DNA from: Rhizobium sp. P32RR-XVIII
GTDB taxonomy: Bacteria > Pseudomonadota > Alphaproteobacteria > Rhizobiales > Rhizobiaceae
Direction of reading: 5' to 3'
Assembly: GCF_012641395.1 (NCBI RefSeq)
Contig: NZ_JABAIH010000007.1
Span: 248,001 to 312,000 of the forward strand
DNA: 64,000 nt
Below, piece after piece: positions 43,764-52,359 of this stretch. The notes under the pieces were generated by a model that saw only the letters and a program-made list of their open reading frames with translations, made no database searches and was not told where the DNA came from. Made by a program: the position numbers and the translations under genes. Numbering within the stretch: position 1 is the first letter of the stretch; each line of letters opens with the position of its first letter.

Positions 43764-45607
43764 GCGACTGAATCGGCGGGCAGGGCGAGAATGAAGCGGG
43801 CGCCGATCACTTCCGCCGTTTCGGCATCGATGATGTTTTCGGCCCGAAGCGATCCGCCGTGAGCTTCCGCGATCTGGCGGCTGATGGAAAGCCCGAGGCC
43901 GGAATTCTGCCCGAAGCCCTCCGACTCGGGCCGGTCGGTGTAGAAGCGCTCAAAGATGCGGTCGATATTCTCCGCCTGAATACCGGGGCCATTGTCATCG
44001 ATATAGACAATGCAGCGGGAGCGCGTTCGAAACAGCCGGACGGTGATCCTACCGCCCTCATCCGGGACAAAGGAGCGGGCGTTTTCAATCAGGTTGGTGA
44101 TGATCTGGCCTATACGCAGATCATGGCCGTTGACGACGAAGCGCGTCTTGACGCCGGGCTTGCGCTCGATCGAAAGCTCGATCTGAACCTCTTTGTTCTT
44201 GTGGCGGATCTGTCTTGAGACGTCAATCAGGTCGCTGAGGAAGTGCTCGAGATCGACAGATCCGGCATCGACGCGGGCGAGCTCGGCATCGAGCCGTGAA
44301 GCGTCGGAAATATCGCTGATGAGGCGATCGAGACGGCGGACGTCGTGCTGGATGACATCCATCAGCCGCTTCTTGGAATCGTCCGACCTGGCGAGCGGCA
44401 AGGTCTCCACGGCGCTGCGAAGCGAAGTCAGCGGGTTCTTGAGCTCATGGCTGACGTCGGCGGCAAAGCTCTCGATCGCGTCGATGCGATCGTAAAGTGC
44501 GGTGGTCATCTCGCGGAGCGCAATGGAAAGATTGCCGATCTCATCCTGGCGCGCCGAGAAGTCAGGGATCTCCTCGCGTTCCTTTGCGCCACGCCGGACA
44601 CGGATCGCCGCCGCCGAGAGACGGCGGAGCGGATTGGCGATCGTCGAGGAAAGAACCAGCGACAACAAAACGTTGACGAGCGTCGCAACGCCGAAAACCC
44701 GCATGATCGCCAGCCGCTCGGCATGAACGATATTGTCGATGTCGCCGGCTTGCGTCGAAAGGAGCAGAACCCCGAGAACGGCGCGAAAACGCTGGATCGG
44801 GACGGCGACCGAAACGATCAGCTCGCCCTTTTCGGTGGTCCGCACAACGGCGCCGCGTACACCGGTCAGCGCATTCATCACTTCCGGATAGATCGACCCG
44901 TCGCCGCCCGGCGCTTCCTTATAGACGGGCAGGTTTCCAGGCTGCAGCGCCTTGTTAAACAGTGTCGTGAACCATTCGCCCCACGTCTGCTTCTCCTCTT
45001 CCACCGGCGGCAGATCGAAGCGCAGAACCTGGCCGCGCGAATAGAGGTGGCGTGAATCGAGAAGCAGGTTGGCGTCGGCATCGAAGATGCGGGCGCGTGT
45101 TCGCGTCGGAGAAATCAGCCGCCGCAGAACCGGTGCCACCTTTTCCGGATCGATGGGGAAATCCAGGTCCTCATCGTTCGGGACGGGTGTAATGCTTTGC
45201 CCGGCCTGCAGCTCCAGCAATTTCTGCGGATCGATGGTGATCGAGTTCGTGTCGACCGAGGCCGATGCGGAGATGGCGCCGGCGATGATTTCGCCCTGCG
45301 TCAGCAGGCTTTCGACACGCGCGTCGATCAGGCCTTCGCGAAACTGGTTGAGATAGAGGATGCCGCCGACGAGTACCAGCAGTGCCGCAAGATTGAAGAA
45401 GAGGATGCGGCGCGTCAGGCTGGAAAAGACCGCATTTCCAAAAATGCGGCGGATGATGGTGAAGGGGTGCGACCAGCGCCTTCCCCTGACGCGGCGGGCG
45501 CTCAAGCCTTCCGCGTCATCCAGATCCCTTTCCTGCACTAACTGTGCCAATGACAGGCCCTTTCGGAGGGCGCTGCTGGCTCTTCGGCAGGCGTCCCTCG
45601 ACAACAA
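43760..45607 (-). CDS. chvG: Sensor histidine kinase ChvG (ExoS)
   Basis: ChvG is the inner-membrane kinase of the ChvG/ChvI system, which controls acid response, exopolysaccharide and host interaction in rhizobia and Agrobacterium; the periplasmic repressor ExoR restrains it in Sinorhizobium. The frame gives up to 615 residues with a TM helix (ILFFNLAALLVLVGGILYLNQF), a periplasmic domain, a second TM (VFGVATLVNVLLSLVLSS), HAMP, the H-box FAADVSHELKNPL (near residue 388), and HATPase boxes NLIENARSFV, DDNGPGI and GLGLSISRQIAEAHGG. The start is uncertain: 45607 is a TTG; a TTG at 45550 with AAAGGG upstream or a GTG at 45538 are alternatives. chvI is upstream. Confidence 0.95.
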   Translation of the reverse strand: MLSRDACRRASSALRKGLSLAQLVQERDLDDAEGLSARRVRGRRWSHPFTIIRRIFGNAVFSSLTRRILFFNLAALLVLVGGILYLNQFREGLIDARVESLLTQGEIIAGAISASASVDTNSITIDPQKLLELQAGQSITPVPNDEDLDFPIDPEKVAPVLRRLISPTRTRARIFDADANLLLDSRHLYSRGQVLRFDLPPVEEEKQTWGEWFTTLFNKALQPGNLPVYKEAPGGDGSIYPEVMNALTGVRGAVVRTTEKGELIVSVAVPIQRFRAVLGVLLLSTQAGDIDNIVHAERLAIMRVFGVATLVNVLLSLVLSSTIANPLRRLSAAAIRVRRGAKEREEIPDFSARQDEIGNLSIALREMTTALYDRIDAIESFAADVSHELKNPLTSLRSAVETLPLARSDDSKKRLMDVIQHDVRRLDRLISDISDASRLDAELARVDAGSVDLEHFLSDLIDVSRQIRHKNKEVQIELSIERKPGVKTRFVVNGHDLRIGQIITNLIENARSFVPDEGGRITVRLFRTRSRCIVYIDDNGPGIQAENIDRIFERFYTDRPESEGFGQNSGLGLSISRQIAEAHGGSLRAENIIDAETAEVIGARFILALPADSVA

Positions 45608-45631
45608 TCATGCGGCCCGCGCCCTCAGGCG

Positions 45632-46363
45632 TCAGGCTGCTTCGCGGAAGCGGTACCCCACTCCGTAAAGTGTTTCAATCATATCAAAGTCAGTATCGAC
45701 CATCTTGAATTTCTTGCGAAGGCGCTTGATGTGGCTATCGATCGTGCGGTCGTCAACATAGACCTGCTCGTCATAAGCCGCATCCATGAGCGCGTCGCGG
45801 CTTTTCACCACGCCTGGACGCTGGGCGAGCGAATGAAGGATCAGGAACTCGGTCACCGTCAGCGTCACCGGTTCGCTCTTCCATGTGCAGGTGTGGCGTT
45901 CCTGGTCCATGACAAGCTGGCCGCGCTCGAGCGAACGCGCGAGTTGAGCGGCGCCCGGCTTCGGTGCAGCCCCGGCACCCGCAGCCGCTGCGATCTCCCG
46001 GCTGGAAGCACGGCGGAGCACGGCGCGGACGCGTTCCACGAGCAGCCGCTGGGAGAACGGCTTCGTGATGAAGTCATCTGCTCCCATCTTCAAGCCGAAG
46101 AGCTCATCGATCTCCTCGTCCTTGGAAGTCAGAAAAATCACTGGCATGTCGGACTTCTGGCGCAGGCGGCGCAAAAGTTCCATTCCGTCCATCCGCGGCA
46201 TCTTGATATCGAAGATGGCGAGTTGCGGCGGGCGGGCGATCAGACCGTCCAAGGCCGAGGCACCGTCTGTATAGGTCTCAACCTTGTATCCTTCCGCTTC
46301 AAGTGCGATCGACACCGAAGTTAGGATATTGCGGTCGTCGTCAACGAGCGCGATTGTCGGCAT
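45632..46363 (-). CDS. chvI: Response regulator ChvI
   Basis: ChvI is the OmpR-type partner of ChvG. From the ATG at 46363 (MPTIALVDDDRNILTSVSIAL) the protein has 243 residues with the phospho-acceptor Asp52 in LAIFDIKMPRMDG, TSKDEE, the KPFSQRLL signature, and a C-terminal winged-helix (VTLTVTEFLILHSLAQRPGVVKSRDALMDAAY; DDRTIDSHIKRLRKKF). The ATG at 46378 is possible, but GGAG is better placed for 46363 and relatives begin at this point. The gene is divergent from pckA, and the 341-nt gap between them should hold both promoters. Confidence 0.96.
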   Translation of the reverse strand: MPTIALVDDDRNILTSVSIALEAEGYKVETYTDGASALDGLIARPPQLAIFDIKMPRMDGMELLRRLRQKSDMPVIFLTSKDEEIDELFGLKMGADDFITKPFSQRLLVERVRAVLRRASSREIAAAAGAGAAPKPGAAQLARSLERGQLVMDQERHTCTWKSEPVTLTVTEFLILHSLAQRPGVVKSRDALMDAAYDEQVYVDDRTIDSHIKRLRKKFKMVDTDFDMIETLYGVGYRFREAA

Positions 46364-46704
46364 GGTGTTCGTCTCCATCTATGCGCAGCTCCCGGAATTG
46401 TTCGATGTCCCCAGGCCGGCCCTTTCGACCGATGGCGCTTATGGAGGATAAAGGTGGAACAAATTGTGGCAAAGATAAAGGGCACGGGCCATCACAGCGT
46501 CGAAGCGGTGGTCACCGGTGGCGCGATAAAAACCGTACTCCCGCGCCCGCTTCAAACGATTTAAAATATGCCTCAGAAATTTAAATCGATTAATTATTTG
46601 ATATCGTTATATTTTCTTCATTTCTCGGTCTTGCTTTTTAAAATTCTCGATCTTAGTTTCGCTTCAGTATTTAACGGCGGGAGCCTTGAGCGAAAGGAAG
46701 AGCC
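46364..46704. promoter_or_regulatory. chvI-pckA divergent regulatory region with AT-rich block
   Basis: This 341-nt gap has no convincing gene. Its left half is GC-rich like coding DNA; from about 46555 to 46680 it turns strongly AT-rich, which suggests the pckA promoter. It contains a 9-nt inverted repeat CGATTTAAA (46557-46565) and TTTAAATCG (46580-46588) and an 8-nt palindrome AATCGATT (46584-46591). AAGGAAG stands before the pckA ATG as ribosome-binding site. Confidence 0.7.
46557..46591. promoter_or_regulatory. Operator-like repeats upstream of pckA
   Basis: CGATTTAAA (46557-46565) and TTTAAATCG (46580-46588) are perfect 9-nt inverted arms 14 nt apart. The right arm overlaps AATCGATT (46584-46591), a palindrome with central CG of the kind bound by LacI-family proteins. 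In Sinorhizobium pckA is controlled by the LacI-type regulator PckR; that this is its site is inference. Confidence 0.5.
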
Positions 46705-48315
46705 ATGGAAACGTTCGGAATTCATAACCCGGCAATAGCGCTGGCGACGATTGGTTTGGGAGACGCAAAAAGCGTTCGCTATAACCTGACGGCCGCCTCT
46801 CTCTATGAGGAAGCGATTCGCCGCGGCGAAGCCGAACTTACCGCGCAAGGCGCTCTTCGCGCTCTGACCGGACAGCATACTGGCCGCTCCCCGCGCGACA
46901 AATTTGTCGTGCGCGACGCCAATACGGACGGTGAGATCTGGTGGGACAACAACAAGCCGATGTCGCCCGAGCAGTTCGCGCTTCTGCGTAAGGACATGCT
47001 GGAACATGCGGCCGGCAAGGAACTGTTCGTACAGGATCTGATCGGCGGCGCTGACGTCAATTATTCGCTGCCGACGCGCGTGGTAACAGAGTTTGCCTGG
47101 CATTCGCTTTTTATCCGCAATCTGCTGATCCGCCCGGAGCTTTCTGCTCTGGCGGCCTTCGTGCCGAAGCTGACGATCATCGATCTGCCGAGCTTCAAGG
47201 CCGATCCGGAGCGGTATGGTTGCCGCTCCGAGACGGTGATCGCATGTGATTTGACCAACGGTCTCGTGTTGATCGGCGGCACGTCCTATGCCGGCGAAAT
47301 GAAGAAATCGGTTTTCACGGTGCTCAACTACCTGCTCCCGGCAAAGGGCGTGATGCCGATGCATTGCTCGGCGAATGCCGGCCCGGATGGCGACTCGGCA
47401 GTCTTCTTCGGCCTGTCCGGTACCGGCAAGACAACGCTGTCTGCTGATCCGTCGCGTACGCTGATCGGGGACGACGAGCATGGCTGGGGCGAAAGCGGCA
47501 TCTTCAACTTCGAAGGCGGCTGCTGCGCGAAGACAATCCGTCTTTCGGCTGAAGCCGAGCCGGAAATCTATGCGACGACACAGCGCTTTGGCACCGTGCT
47601 GGAAAATGTCGTGCTTGATGAACAGCGCGAACCGGACTTCGACGACGATTCGCTGACGGAAAACACGCGTTGCGCTTATCCGTTGGACTTCATTCCGAAT
47701 GCTTCGGAAACGGGCCTCGCCGCCCACCCGAAGGCGATCATCATGCTGACTGCCGATGCATTCGGCGTGATGCCGCCGATCGCGCGTCTGACACCGGACC
47801 AAGCAATGTACCACTTCCTTTCGGGTTACACAGCGAAGGTCGCAGGCACGGAAAAGGGGGTCACCGAACCGGAAGCGACGTTCTCGACCTGCTTCGGTGC
47901 GCCGTTCATGCCGCGTCATCCGGCGGAATACGGCAATCTGCTGAAGGAGCTGATCGGCCGGCACGGTGTTGAATGCTGGCTTGTCAATACCGGCTGGACC
48001 GGCGGCGCATATGGCACTGGCAAGCGCATGCCGATCAAGGCAACGCGCGCTCTGCTATCGGCAGCGCTCTCCGGAAAGCTGGCCAAAGTCGATTTCCGCA
48101 CTGATCCGAATTTTGGCTTTGCCGTTCCGGTCGCAGTTGCCGGCGTCGAGACCAGCATCCTTGATCCGCGCTCGACTTGGGCGGACGGTGCGGCATATGA
48201 CGTCCAGGCAGAAAAGCTCGTATCGATGTTCATTTCGAACTTCGCGAAGTTCGAGGCACATGTGGACGGCGGGGTGCGGGACGCGGCACCTGGCGTCAAG
48301 GTCGCTGCCGAATAA
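46705..48315 (+). CDS. pckA: Phosphoenolpyruvate carboxykinase (ATP)
   Basis: PckA converts oxaloacetate and ATP to PEP, the entry to gluconeogenesis from organic acids, the main carbon source of symbiotic rhizobia. The 536-residue protein has the phosphate loop GLSGTGKTTLS (from about residue 238), the HCSANAG segment, LIGDDEHGW (metal site), the catalytic-site RSPRDKFVV near the N-terminus, and the ENTRCAYPLDFI adenine-binding region. AAGGAAG precedes the ATG. It is divergent from chvI, an arrangement kept across the Rhizobiaceae, and is followed by a parS-like site and a terminator. Confidence 0.98.
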   Translation: METFGIHNPAIALATIGLGDAKSVRYNLTAASLYEEAIRRGEAELTAQGALRALTGQHTGRSPRDKFVVRDANTDGEIWWDNNKPMSPEQFALLRKDMLEHAAGKELFVQDLIGGADVNYSLPTRVVTEFAWHSLFIRNLLIRPELSALAAFVPKLTIIDLPSFKADPERYGCRSETVIACDLTNGLVLIGGTSYAGEMKKSVFTVLNYLLPAKGVMPMHCSANAGPDGDSAVFFGLSGTGKTTLSADPSRTLIGDDEHGWGESGIFNFEGGCCAKTIRLSAEAEPEIYATTQRFGTVLENVVLDEQREPDFDDDSLTENTRCAYPLDFIPNASETGLAAHPKAIIMLTADAFGVMPPIARLTPDQAMYHFLSGYTAKVAGTEKGVTEPEATFSTCFGAPFMPRHPAEYGNLLKELIGRHGVECWLVNTGWTGGAYGTGKRMPIKATRALLSAALSGKLAKVDFRTDPNFGFAVPVAVAGVETSILDPRSTWADGAAYDVQAEKLVSMFISNFAKFEAHVDGGVRDAAPGVKVAAE

Positions 48316-48329
48316 CAGCAAGAGACTGA

Positions 48330-48345
48330 TGATTCACGTGAAACC
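48330..48345. promoter_or_regulatory. parS-like site, two mismatches, after pckA
   Basis: TGATTCACGTGAAACC matches the parS consensus at 14 of 16 positions (positions 3 and 16 differ), with the inner TTCACGTGAA palindrome intact. It lies in the 3' gap of pckA, and its right half forms part of the terminator stem. It is about 38 kb from the nearest other copy. Confidence 0.55.
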
Positions 48346-48365
48346 CGGCGACCTCCGCCGGGTTT
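48341..48365 (+). terminator. Intrinsic terminator after pckA
   Basis: AAACCCGGCG (48341-48350) pairs perfectly with CGCCGGGTTT (48356-48365) around a 5-nt loop and is followed by TTCTTTG. Confidence 0.92.
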
Positions 48366-48411
48366 TTCTTTGCGTGTTTCAAAATCGCCGCCGATATGAG
48401 ATAGAAGCGGC

Positions 48412-48846
48412 ATGGCCAGCGACGCGCTCTATATCAATGACAGGATCACCATCGCTGGATGGGAACTGGCGGAACAATTCGTTCTGGCAGGCGGCCCCGG
48501 CGGCCAGAATGTCAACAAGGTATCGACGGCCGTCCAGCTCTTCTTCAACATCCCCGATTCACCTTCGCTTCCCGATCGCATCAAGGCGAATGCCGTGAAG
48601 CTTGCCGGTAGGCGCATGTCGAAAGAGGGTGTGCTGATGATCGAGGCGAGCCGCTTTCGCAGCCAGGACCGAAATCGGGAGGACGCGCGCGAACGGCTCA
48701 AGGAACTGATCCTCGAAGCCGCCAAGCCGCCGCCGCCGCCGCGCAAGAAAACGAAGCCGACCAAAGGCTCGATCGAACGCCGACTCAAGGAAAAATCCGG
48801 CCGCGCCGAGGTGAAGAGGATGCGTACCCGTCCCGGTGGGGAGTGA
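48412..48846 (+). CDS. arfB: Ribosome-rescue peptidyl-tRNA hydrolase ArfB (YaeJ)
   Basis: ArfB frees stalled ribosomes by hydrolysing peptidyl-tRNA without a stop codon. The 144-residue protein has the release-factor GGQ motif in LAGGPGGQNVNKVSTAVQ (Gly30-Gly31-Gln32) and a basic C-terminal tail (RKKTKPTKGSIERRLKEKSGRAEVKRMRTRPGGE) that would enter the mRNA channel. It lacks the codon-recognition domain of RF1 and RF2, as expected. It is separated from pckA by a terminator and from alkB by 1 nt, so it is probably co-transcribed with alkB. Confidence 0.95.
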   Translation: MASDALYINDRITIAGWELAEQFVLAGGPGGQNVNKVSTAVQLFFNIPDSPSLPDRIKANAVKLAGRRMSKEGVLMIEASRFRSQDRNREDARERLKELILEAAKPPPPPRKKTKPTKGSIERRLKEKSGRAEVKRMRTRPGGE

Positions 48847-48847
48847 T

Positions 48848-49459
48848 ATGCTGGAGCTATCGAGCGGCGTCCGTCATTTCCCCGAATATCTCGACCGTGC
48901 CCGTCAGGAAGCGCTTGTCGAAACGATCCGCGCCGTTGTCGCCGAAGCGCCGCTTTTCGTGCCGGTTATGCCAGGCACGGGCAAACCGATGTCCGTGCGG
49001 ATGAGCAACTGCGGTCCGCTTGGCTGGGTCACGGACAAGGAACGCGGTTACCGCTATCAGACGACGCATCCGCTCACTGGCAAGCCTTGGCCGGCGATGC
49101 CGGCAGTGCTGCTCGATATCTGGAATGAGGTTTCCGGCTATGAAAAAACGCCACAGGCTTGCCTCATCAACTTCTATTCCGATGACGCGAAGATGGGCTT
49201 GCATCAAGACAAGGACGAGCAGGACCTGAAAGCACCTGTCGTCTCGATTTCGCTCGGCAATAGCTGTCTCTTCCGCATCGGCGGGCTTTCCCGCGACGAC
49301 CGGACGCAATCTTTGAAGCTGGCGAGCGGTGACGTGATCGTTCTCGGCGGCGAGGGCCGCCTCTGCTTCCACGGCGTAGACCGCATCTACCCGGCCACGT
49401 CGACGCTGCTGAAGAGTGGTGGCCGGATCAATCTGACGTTAAGGCGCGTCGGTCCGTGA
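48848..49459 (+). CDS. alkB: AlkB-family 2-oxoglutarate/Fe(II) dioxygenase
   Basis: AlkB reverses 1-methyladenine and 3-methylcytosine damage by oxidative demethylation. The 203-residue protein from the ATG at 48848 (MLELSSGVRHFPEYL) has the iron ligands His119 and Asp121 in MGLHQDKDE and His175 in RLCFHGVDRI, and the 2-oxoglutarate-binding arginine in RINLTLRR. NFYSDDAKMGLHQD is the family core. It starts just after arfB and converges on coaA with a gap of only 6 nt, with no terminator between. Confidence 0.94.
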   Translation: MLELSSGVRHFPEYLDRARQEALVETIRAVVAEAPLFVPVMPGTGKPMSVRMSNCGPLGWVTDKERGYRYQTTHPLTGKPWPAMPAVLLDIWNEVSGYEKTPQACLINFYSDDAKMGLHQDKDEQDLKAPVVSISLGNSCLFRIGGLSRDDRTQSLKLASGDVIVLGGEGRLCFHGVDRIYPATSTLLKSGGRINLTLRRVGP

Positions 49460-49465
49460 GTTCCG

Positions 49466-50461
49466 CTAAAGCTTCCTCAGCGCCACCTGCTCGATGAGGT
49501 GGTTCGGACCCTTGCGCAGAATCAGGTCCGCGCGCGGGCGCGTCGGCAGGATGTTCTGCCGGAGGTTCTTCAGGTTGATGTTCGCCCACAGCCCTTCGGC
49601 GGTCGAAAGCGCTTCTTCGTCGCTGATCGAAGCGTAGCGATGGAAATAGGAGTTCGGGTCGCGGAACGCGGTTTCACGCAGGCGCATGAAACGGGCGACG
49701 TACCAGTTGTTGATCAGCTTTTCCTCGGCATCGATGTAGATCGAGAAATCGAAGAAGTCGGAAACCATCGGCACGATCTTGCCGTCGGCGGGAAGGTCGC
49801 GCGACTGCAGAACGTTGATCCCTTCGAAGACCAGGATGTCGGGCCGGTCGATGACCGTATATTCGTTCGGAACGACGTCATAGACGAGGTGTGAATAGAC
49901 GGGCGCCTTCACATTCGGTTGCCCGGCCTTGATCGCGGAGAGGAATTTCAGGATTGCGCCTGTGTCGTAGCTTTCCGGAAAGCCCTTGCGCTGCATGAGG
50001 TTTTCGCGTTCGAGCACGGCATTCGGATGCAGAAAGCCGTCGGTCGTGATGAGATCGACCTTCGGGCTCGATGGCCAGCGCCGCAGAAGCTCCTTCAGGA
50101 CACGCGCGGTCGTCGATTTGCCGACGGCGACAGAGCCGGCAATGCCGATGACGAATGGCGTCTTCGTTACGTCGGACAGGCTCAGGAACCGGTTGCGCTG
50201 CTCGAAGAGCAATTGCGATGATTCGACATGCGAGGAGAGCAGGCGCGACAGCGACAGATAGATTCGCCGCACTTCGTCGAGATCGATCGGATCCCCCATC
50301 GAACGCAGCCTCGCAACCTCTTCGCCCGTGAGCGTCAGCGGTGTATCTGCGCGGAACTTCGCCCATTCCTCGGAAGAAAAGAAGTTATAGGGCGAATAGG
50401 AATTCGCCTGGAAGTGATCGAGTGCTTCTGGCGCACCAAGGATTTGTGTCGCGATACTCAT
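49466..50461 (-). CDS. coaA: Type I pantothenate kinase CoaA
   Basis: CoaA phosphorylates pantothenate, the first and controlled step of CoA synthesis. The 331-residue protein has the P-loop GSVAVGKST (109-117), LITTDGFLHPNAVLE, FPESYD and DILVFEGINVLQ. Length fits the bacterial type I enzyme. The start overlaps the hisE stop (ATGA), so the gene is the last of the his operon transcript; hisE-coaA linkage is common in rhizobia. Confidence 0.97.
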   Translation of the reverse strand: MSIATQILGAPEALDHFQANSYSPYNFFSSEEWAKFRADTPLTLTGEEVARLRSMGDPIDLDEVRRIYLSLSRLLSSHVESSQLLFEQRNRFLSLSDVTKTPFVIGIAGSVAVGKSTTARVLKELLRRWPSSPKVDLITTDGFLHPNAVLERENLMQRKGFPESYDTGAILKFLSAIKAGQPNVKAPVYSHLVYDVVPNEYTVIDRPDILVFEGINVLQSRDLPADGKIVPMVSDFFDFSIYIDAEEKLINNWYVARFMRLRETAFRDPNSYFHRYASISDEEALSTAEGLWANINLKNLRQNILPTRPRADLILRKGPNHLIEQVALRKL

Positions 50462-50781
50462 GAACTCTGCCGGCTGGCCTTCTCTTTAAGACCGGATTGA
50501 GTGGTACGCCGCTCAAGCTCAGCCATCACATCTTGCAACGGAATGCCTGCTATCTTCAATACGACCAATAGGTGATAGAGAACATCGGCCGCCTCGTAGG
50601 TGAGGTTATTGCGATCGGCCGTCACGGCGGCCATGACGGCCTCGATGGCTTCCTCGCCAAGTTTCTTTGCCGCCTTCGGCTGCCCGCCGGCGACAAGCTT
50701 GGCCGTCCAGGATTCCTCCGGCGAGGCCTTCGACCGCTCGTCGACGATCCTCTCAAGATCGGAAAGGGAAAATCCGCTCAT
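50458..50781 (-). CDS. hisE: Phosphoribosyl-ATP pyrophosphatase HisE
   Basis: HisE hydrolyses phosphoribosyl-ATP, the second step of histidine synthesis. The 107-residue all-helical protein shows the MazG-like core with SWTAKLVAGGQPKAAKKLGEEAIEAVMAA (metal-binding EExxE type) and EAADVLYHLLVVL. It is separate from HisI, as in other alphaproteobacteria; hisI is not in this window. It lies 13 nt after hisF and overlaps coaA by 4 nt. Confidence 0.96.
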   Translation of the reverse strand: MSGFSLSDLERIVDERSKASPEESWTAKLVAGGQPKAAKKLGEEAIEAVMAAVTADRNNLTYEAADVLYHLLVVLKIAGIPLQDVMAELERRTTQSGLKEKASRQSS

Positions 50782-50794
50782 CTGTCGCTTTCAA

Positions 50795-51583
50795 TCAATC
50801 GAGTCGCATCGCGATGCCGTGCGACGACATATAATGCTTCGCTTCACCGACGGAATATGTGCCGAAGTGGAAGATGGAAGCGGCAAGCACCGCATTGGCG
50901 TGGCCTTCTTTTACACCCGCTACTAGATCGTCGAGATCGCCGACGCCGCCTGAGGCGATGACGGGCACCCGGACAGACTCGGCGATTGCCCGGGTCAACT
51001 CAAGATCGTAGCCGATCTTCGTCCCATCGCGATCCATGGAGGTGACGAGGAGTTCGCCTGCGCCGCGGGCGACCATCTTCCGCGCGAATTCGACCGCGTC
51101 GATGCCGGTCGCATTGCGGCCGCCATGGGTATAAATCTCCCAGGCACTGAGATTGTCCTGGCCGACCGCCTGTGTACGGCGGCGTTTGGCGTCGATCGAA
51201 ACGACGATGCACTGGTCGCCGAACTTGTCGGCCGCTTCGGCGACGAAATCCGGATTGTTCACCGCCGCCGAATTGATCGAGACCTTGTCGGCGCCGCAAA
51301 GTAGCAGCTTGCGGATGTCGGCGATGCTGCGCACGCCGCCGCCGACCGTCAGCGGCATGAAGCATTGGTCGGCCGTTCGGGAAACGACATCGAAGATCGT
51401 TTCGCGATTGTCCGATGAGGCGGTGATATCGAGGAAGCAGAGCTCGTCTGCTCCGGCGGCGTCATAAGCCTTTGCCGCCTCGACCGGGTCGCCGGCATCG
51501 ATCAGATTGAGGAAGTTGACACCCTTGACCACACGGCCGTCTTTCACGTCGAGGCAGGGAATAACGCGGGCTTTCAGGGTCAT
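50795..51583 (-). CDS. hisF: Imidazole glycerol phosphate synthase, cyclase subunit HisF
   Basis: HisF is the TIM-barrel cyclase that uses ammonia from HisH to form imidazole glycerol phosphate and AICAR. The protein from the ATG at 51583 (MTLKARVIPCLDVKDGRVVKG) has 262 residues with the catalytic aspartate in PCLDVKDG, the second in TSMDRDGTKIG, and the phosphate-binding VGGGVRSI and ASGGVGDLDDL. The ATG overlaps the hisA stop. Neighbouring hisH encodes its partner. Confidence 0.97.
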   Translation of the reverse strand: MTLKARVIPCLDVKDGRVVKGVNFLNLIDAGDPVEAAKAYDAAGADELCFLDITASSDNRETIFDVVSRTADQCFMPLTVGGGVRSIADIRKLLLCGADKVSINSAAVNNPDFVAEAADKFGDQCIVVSIDAKRRRTQAVGQDNLSAWEIYTHGGRNATGIDAVEFARKMVARGAGELLVTSMDRDGTKIGYDLELTRAIAESVRVPVIASGGVGDLDDLVAGVKEGHANAVLAASIFHFGTYSVGEAKHYMSSHGIAMRLD

Positions 51584-52335
51584 CACACACTCTCTATCTT
51601 TCGTGCCGCGTTGATCAGCGCCAAGGCTTCCTTGGGATCGATACGTCCATCATACAGCGCACGGCCGGAGATGGCACCTTCTAGCTTGCGGGCGTCGGGC
51701 TGCAACATGCGCTTCACATCCTCGATCGATGCCAGCCCGCCCGAGGCGATCACCGGGATCGAGACCGCCTCGGCAAGCTCCAGCGTCGAGGCCCAGTTGA
51801 TGCCGGCCAGGATCCCGTCGCGGTCGATGTCCGTGTAGATGATTGCCGCAACGCCGGCGCCTTCGAATTTCCTGGCAAGTTCGATGACGCCGAGCTCGGA
51901 CGCTTCGGCCCAACCCTCGACCGCGACCTTGCCACCCTTCGCATCAATGCCGACGGCGACCCGACCGGGAAACTGCTTGCAGGCTTCGATGACGAGCGCG
52001 GGATCCCGAACGGCAACCGTGCCGAGGATCACACGGGCCAGACCCCGGGCAAGCCAGTTTTCGATGTGTGACAAGGTGCGGATGCCGCCGCCGAGCTGCA
52101 CGGGGTTTTTCGTTGCCTTGAGGATTGCGTCGACCGCGGCGCCATTGACGCTCTCGCCGGCGAAAGCGCCGTTGAGATCAACAACGTGCAGCCATTCGAA
52201 GCCCTGGTCCTCAAAGGCTTTCGCCTGCGCCGCAGGATCGGGATTATAGACGGTTGCCTGCTCCATATCGCCGAGTTTCAGGCGAACGCATTGACCGTCT
52301 TTGAGGTCGATGGCGGGAAATAGGATCATGTTCAT
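51583..52335 (-). CDS. hisA: ProFAR isomerase HisA
   Basis: HisA isomerises phosphoribosyl-formimino-AICAR-phosphate. The 250-residue TIM barrel starts MNMILFPAIDLKDGQCVRL, with the catalytic Asp in AIDLKDG, the second in YTDIDRDG, and the phosphate sites LGGGIRTL and ASGGLASI. Two ATGs (52335 and 52329) can serve as start. Its stop overlaps the hisF start; hisH is 24 nt upstream. Confidence 0.97.
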   Translation of the reverse strand: MNMILFPAIDLKDGQCVRLKLGDMEQATVYNPDPAAQAKAFEDQGFEWLHVVDLNGAFAGESVNGAAVDAILKATKNPVQLGGGIRTLSHIENWLARGLARVILGTVAVRDPALVIEACKQFPGRVAVGIDAKGGKVAVEGWAEASELGVIELARKFEGAGVAAIIYTDIDRDGILAGINWASTLELAEAVSIPVIASGGLASIEDVKRMLQPDARKLEGAISGRALYDGRIDPKEALALINAARKIESV

Positions 52336-52359
52336 TCAGTCCTTACTATCCGTGCGAGC

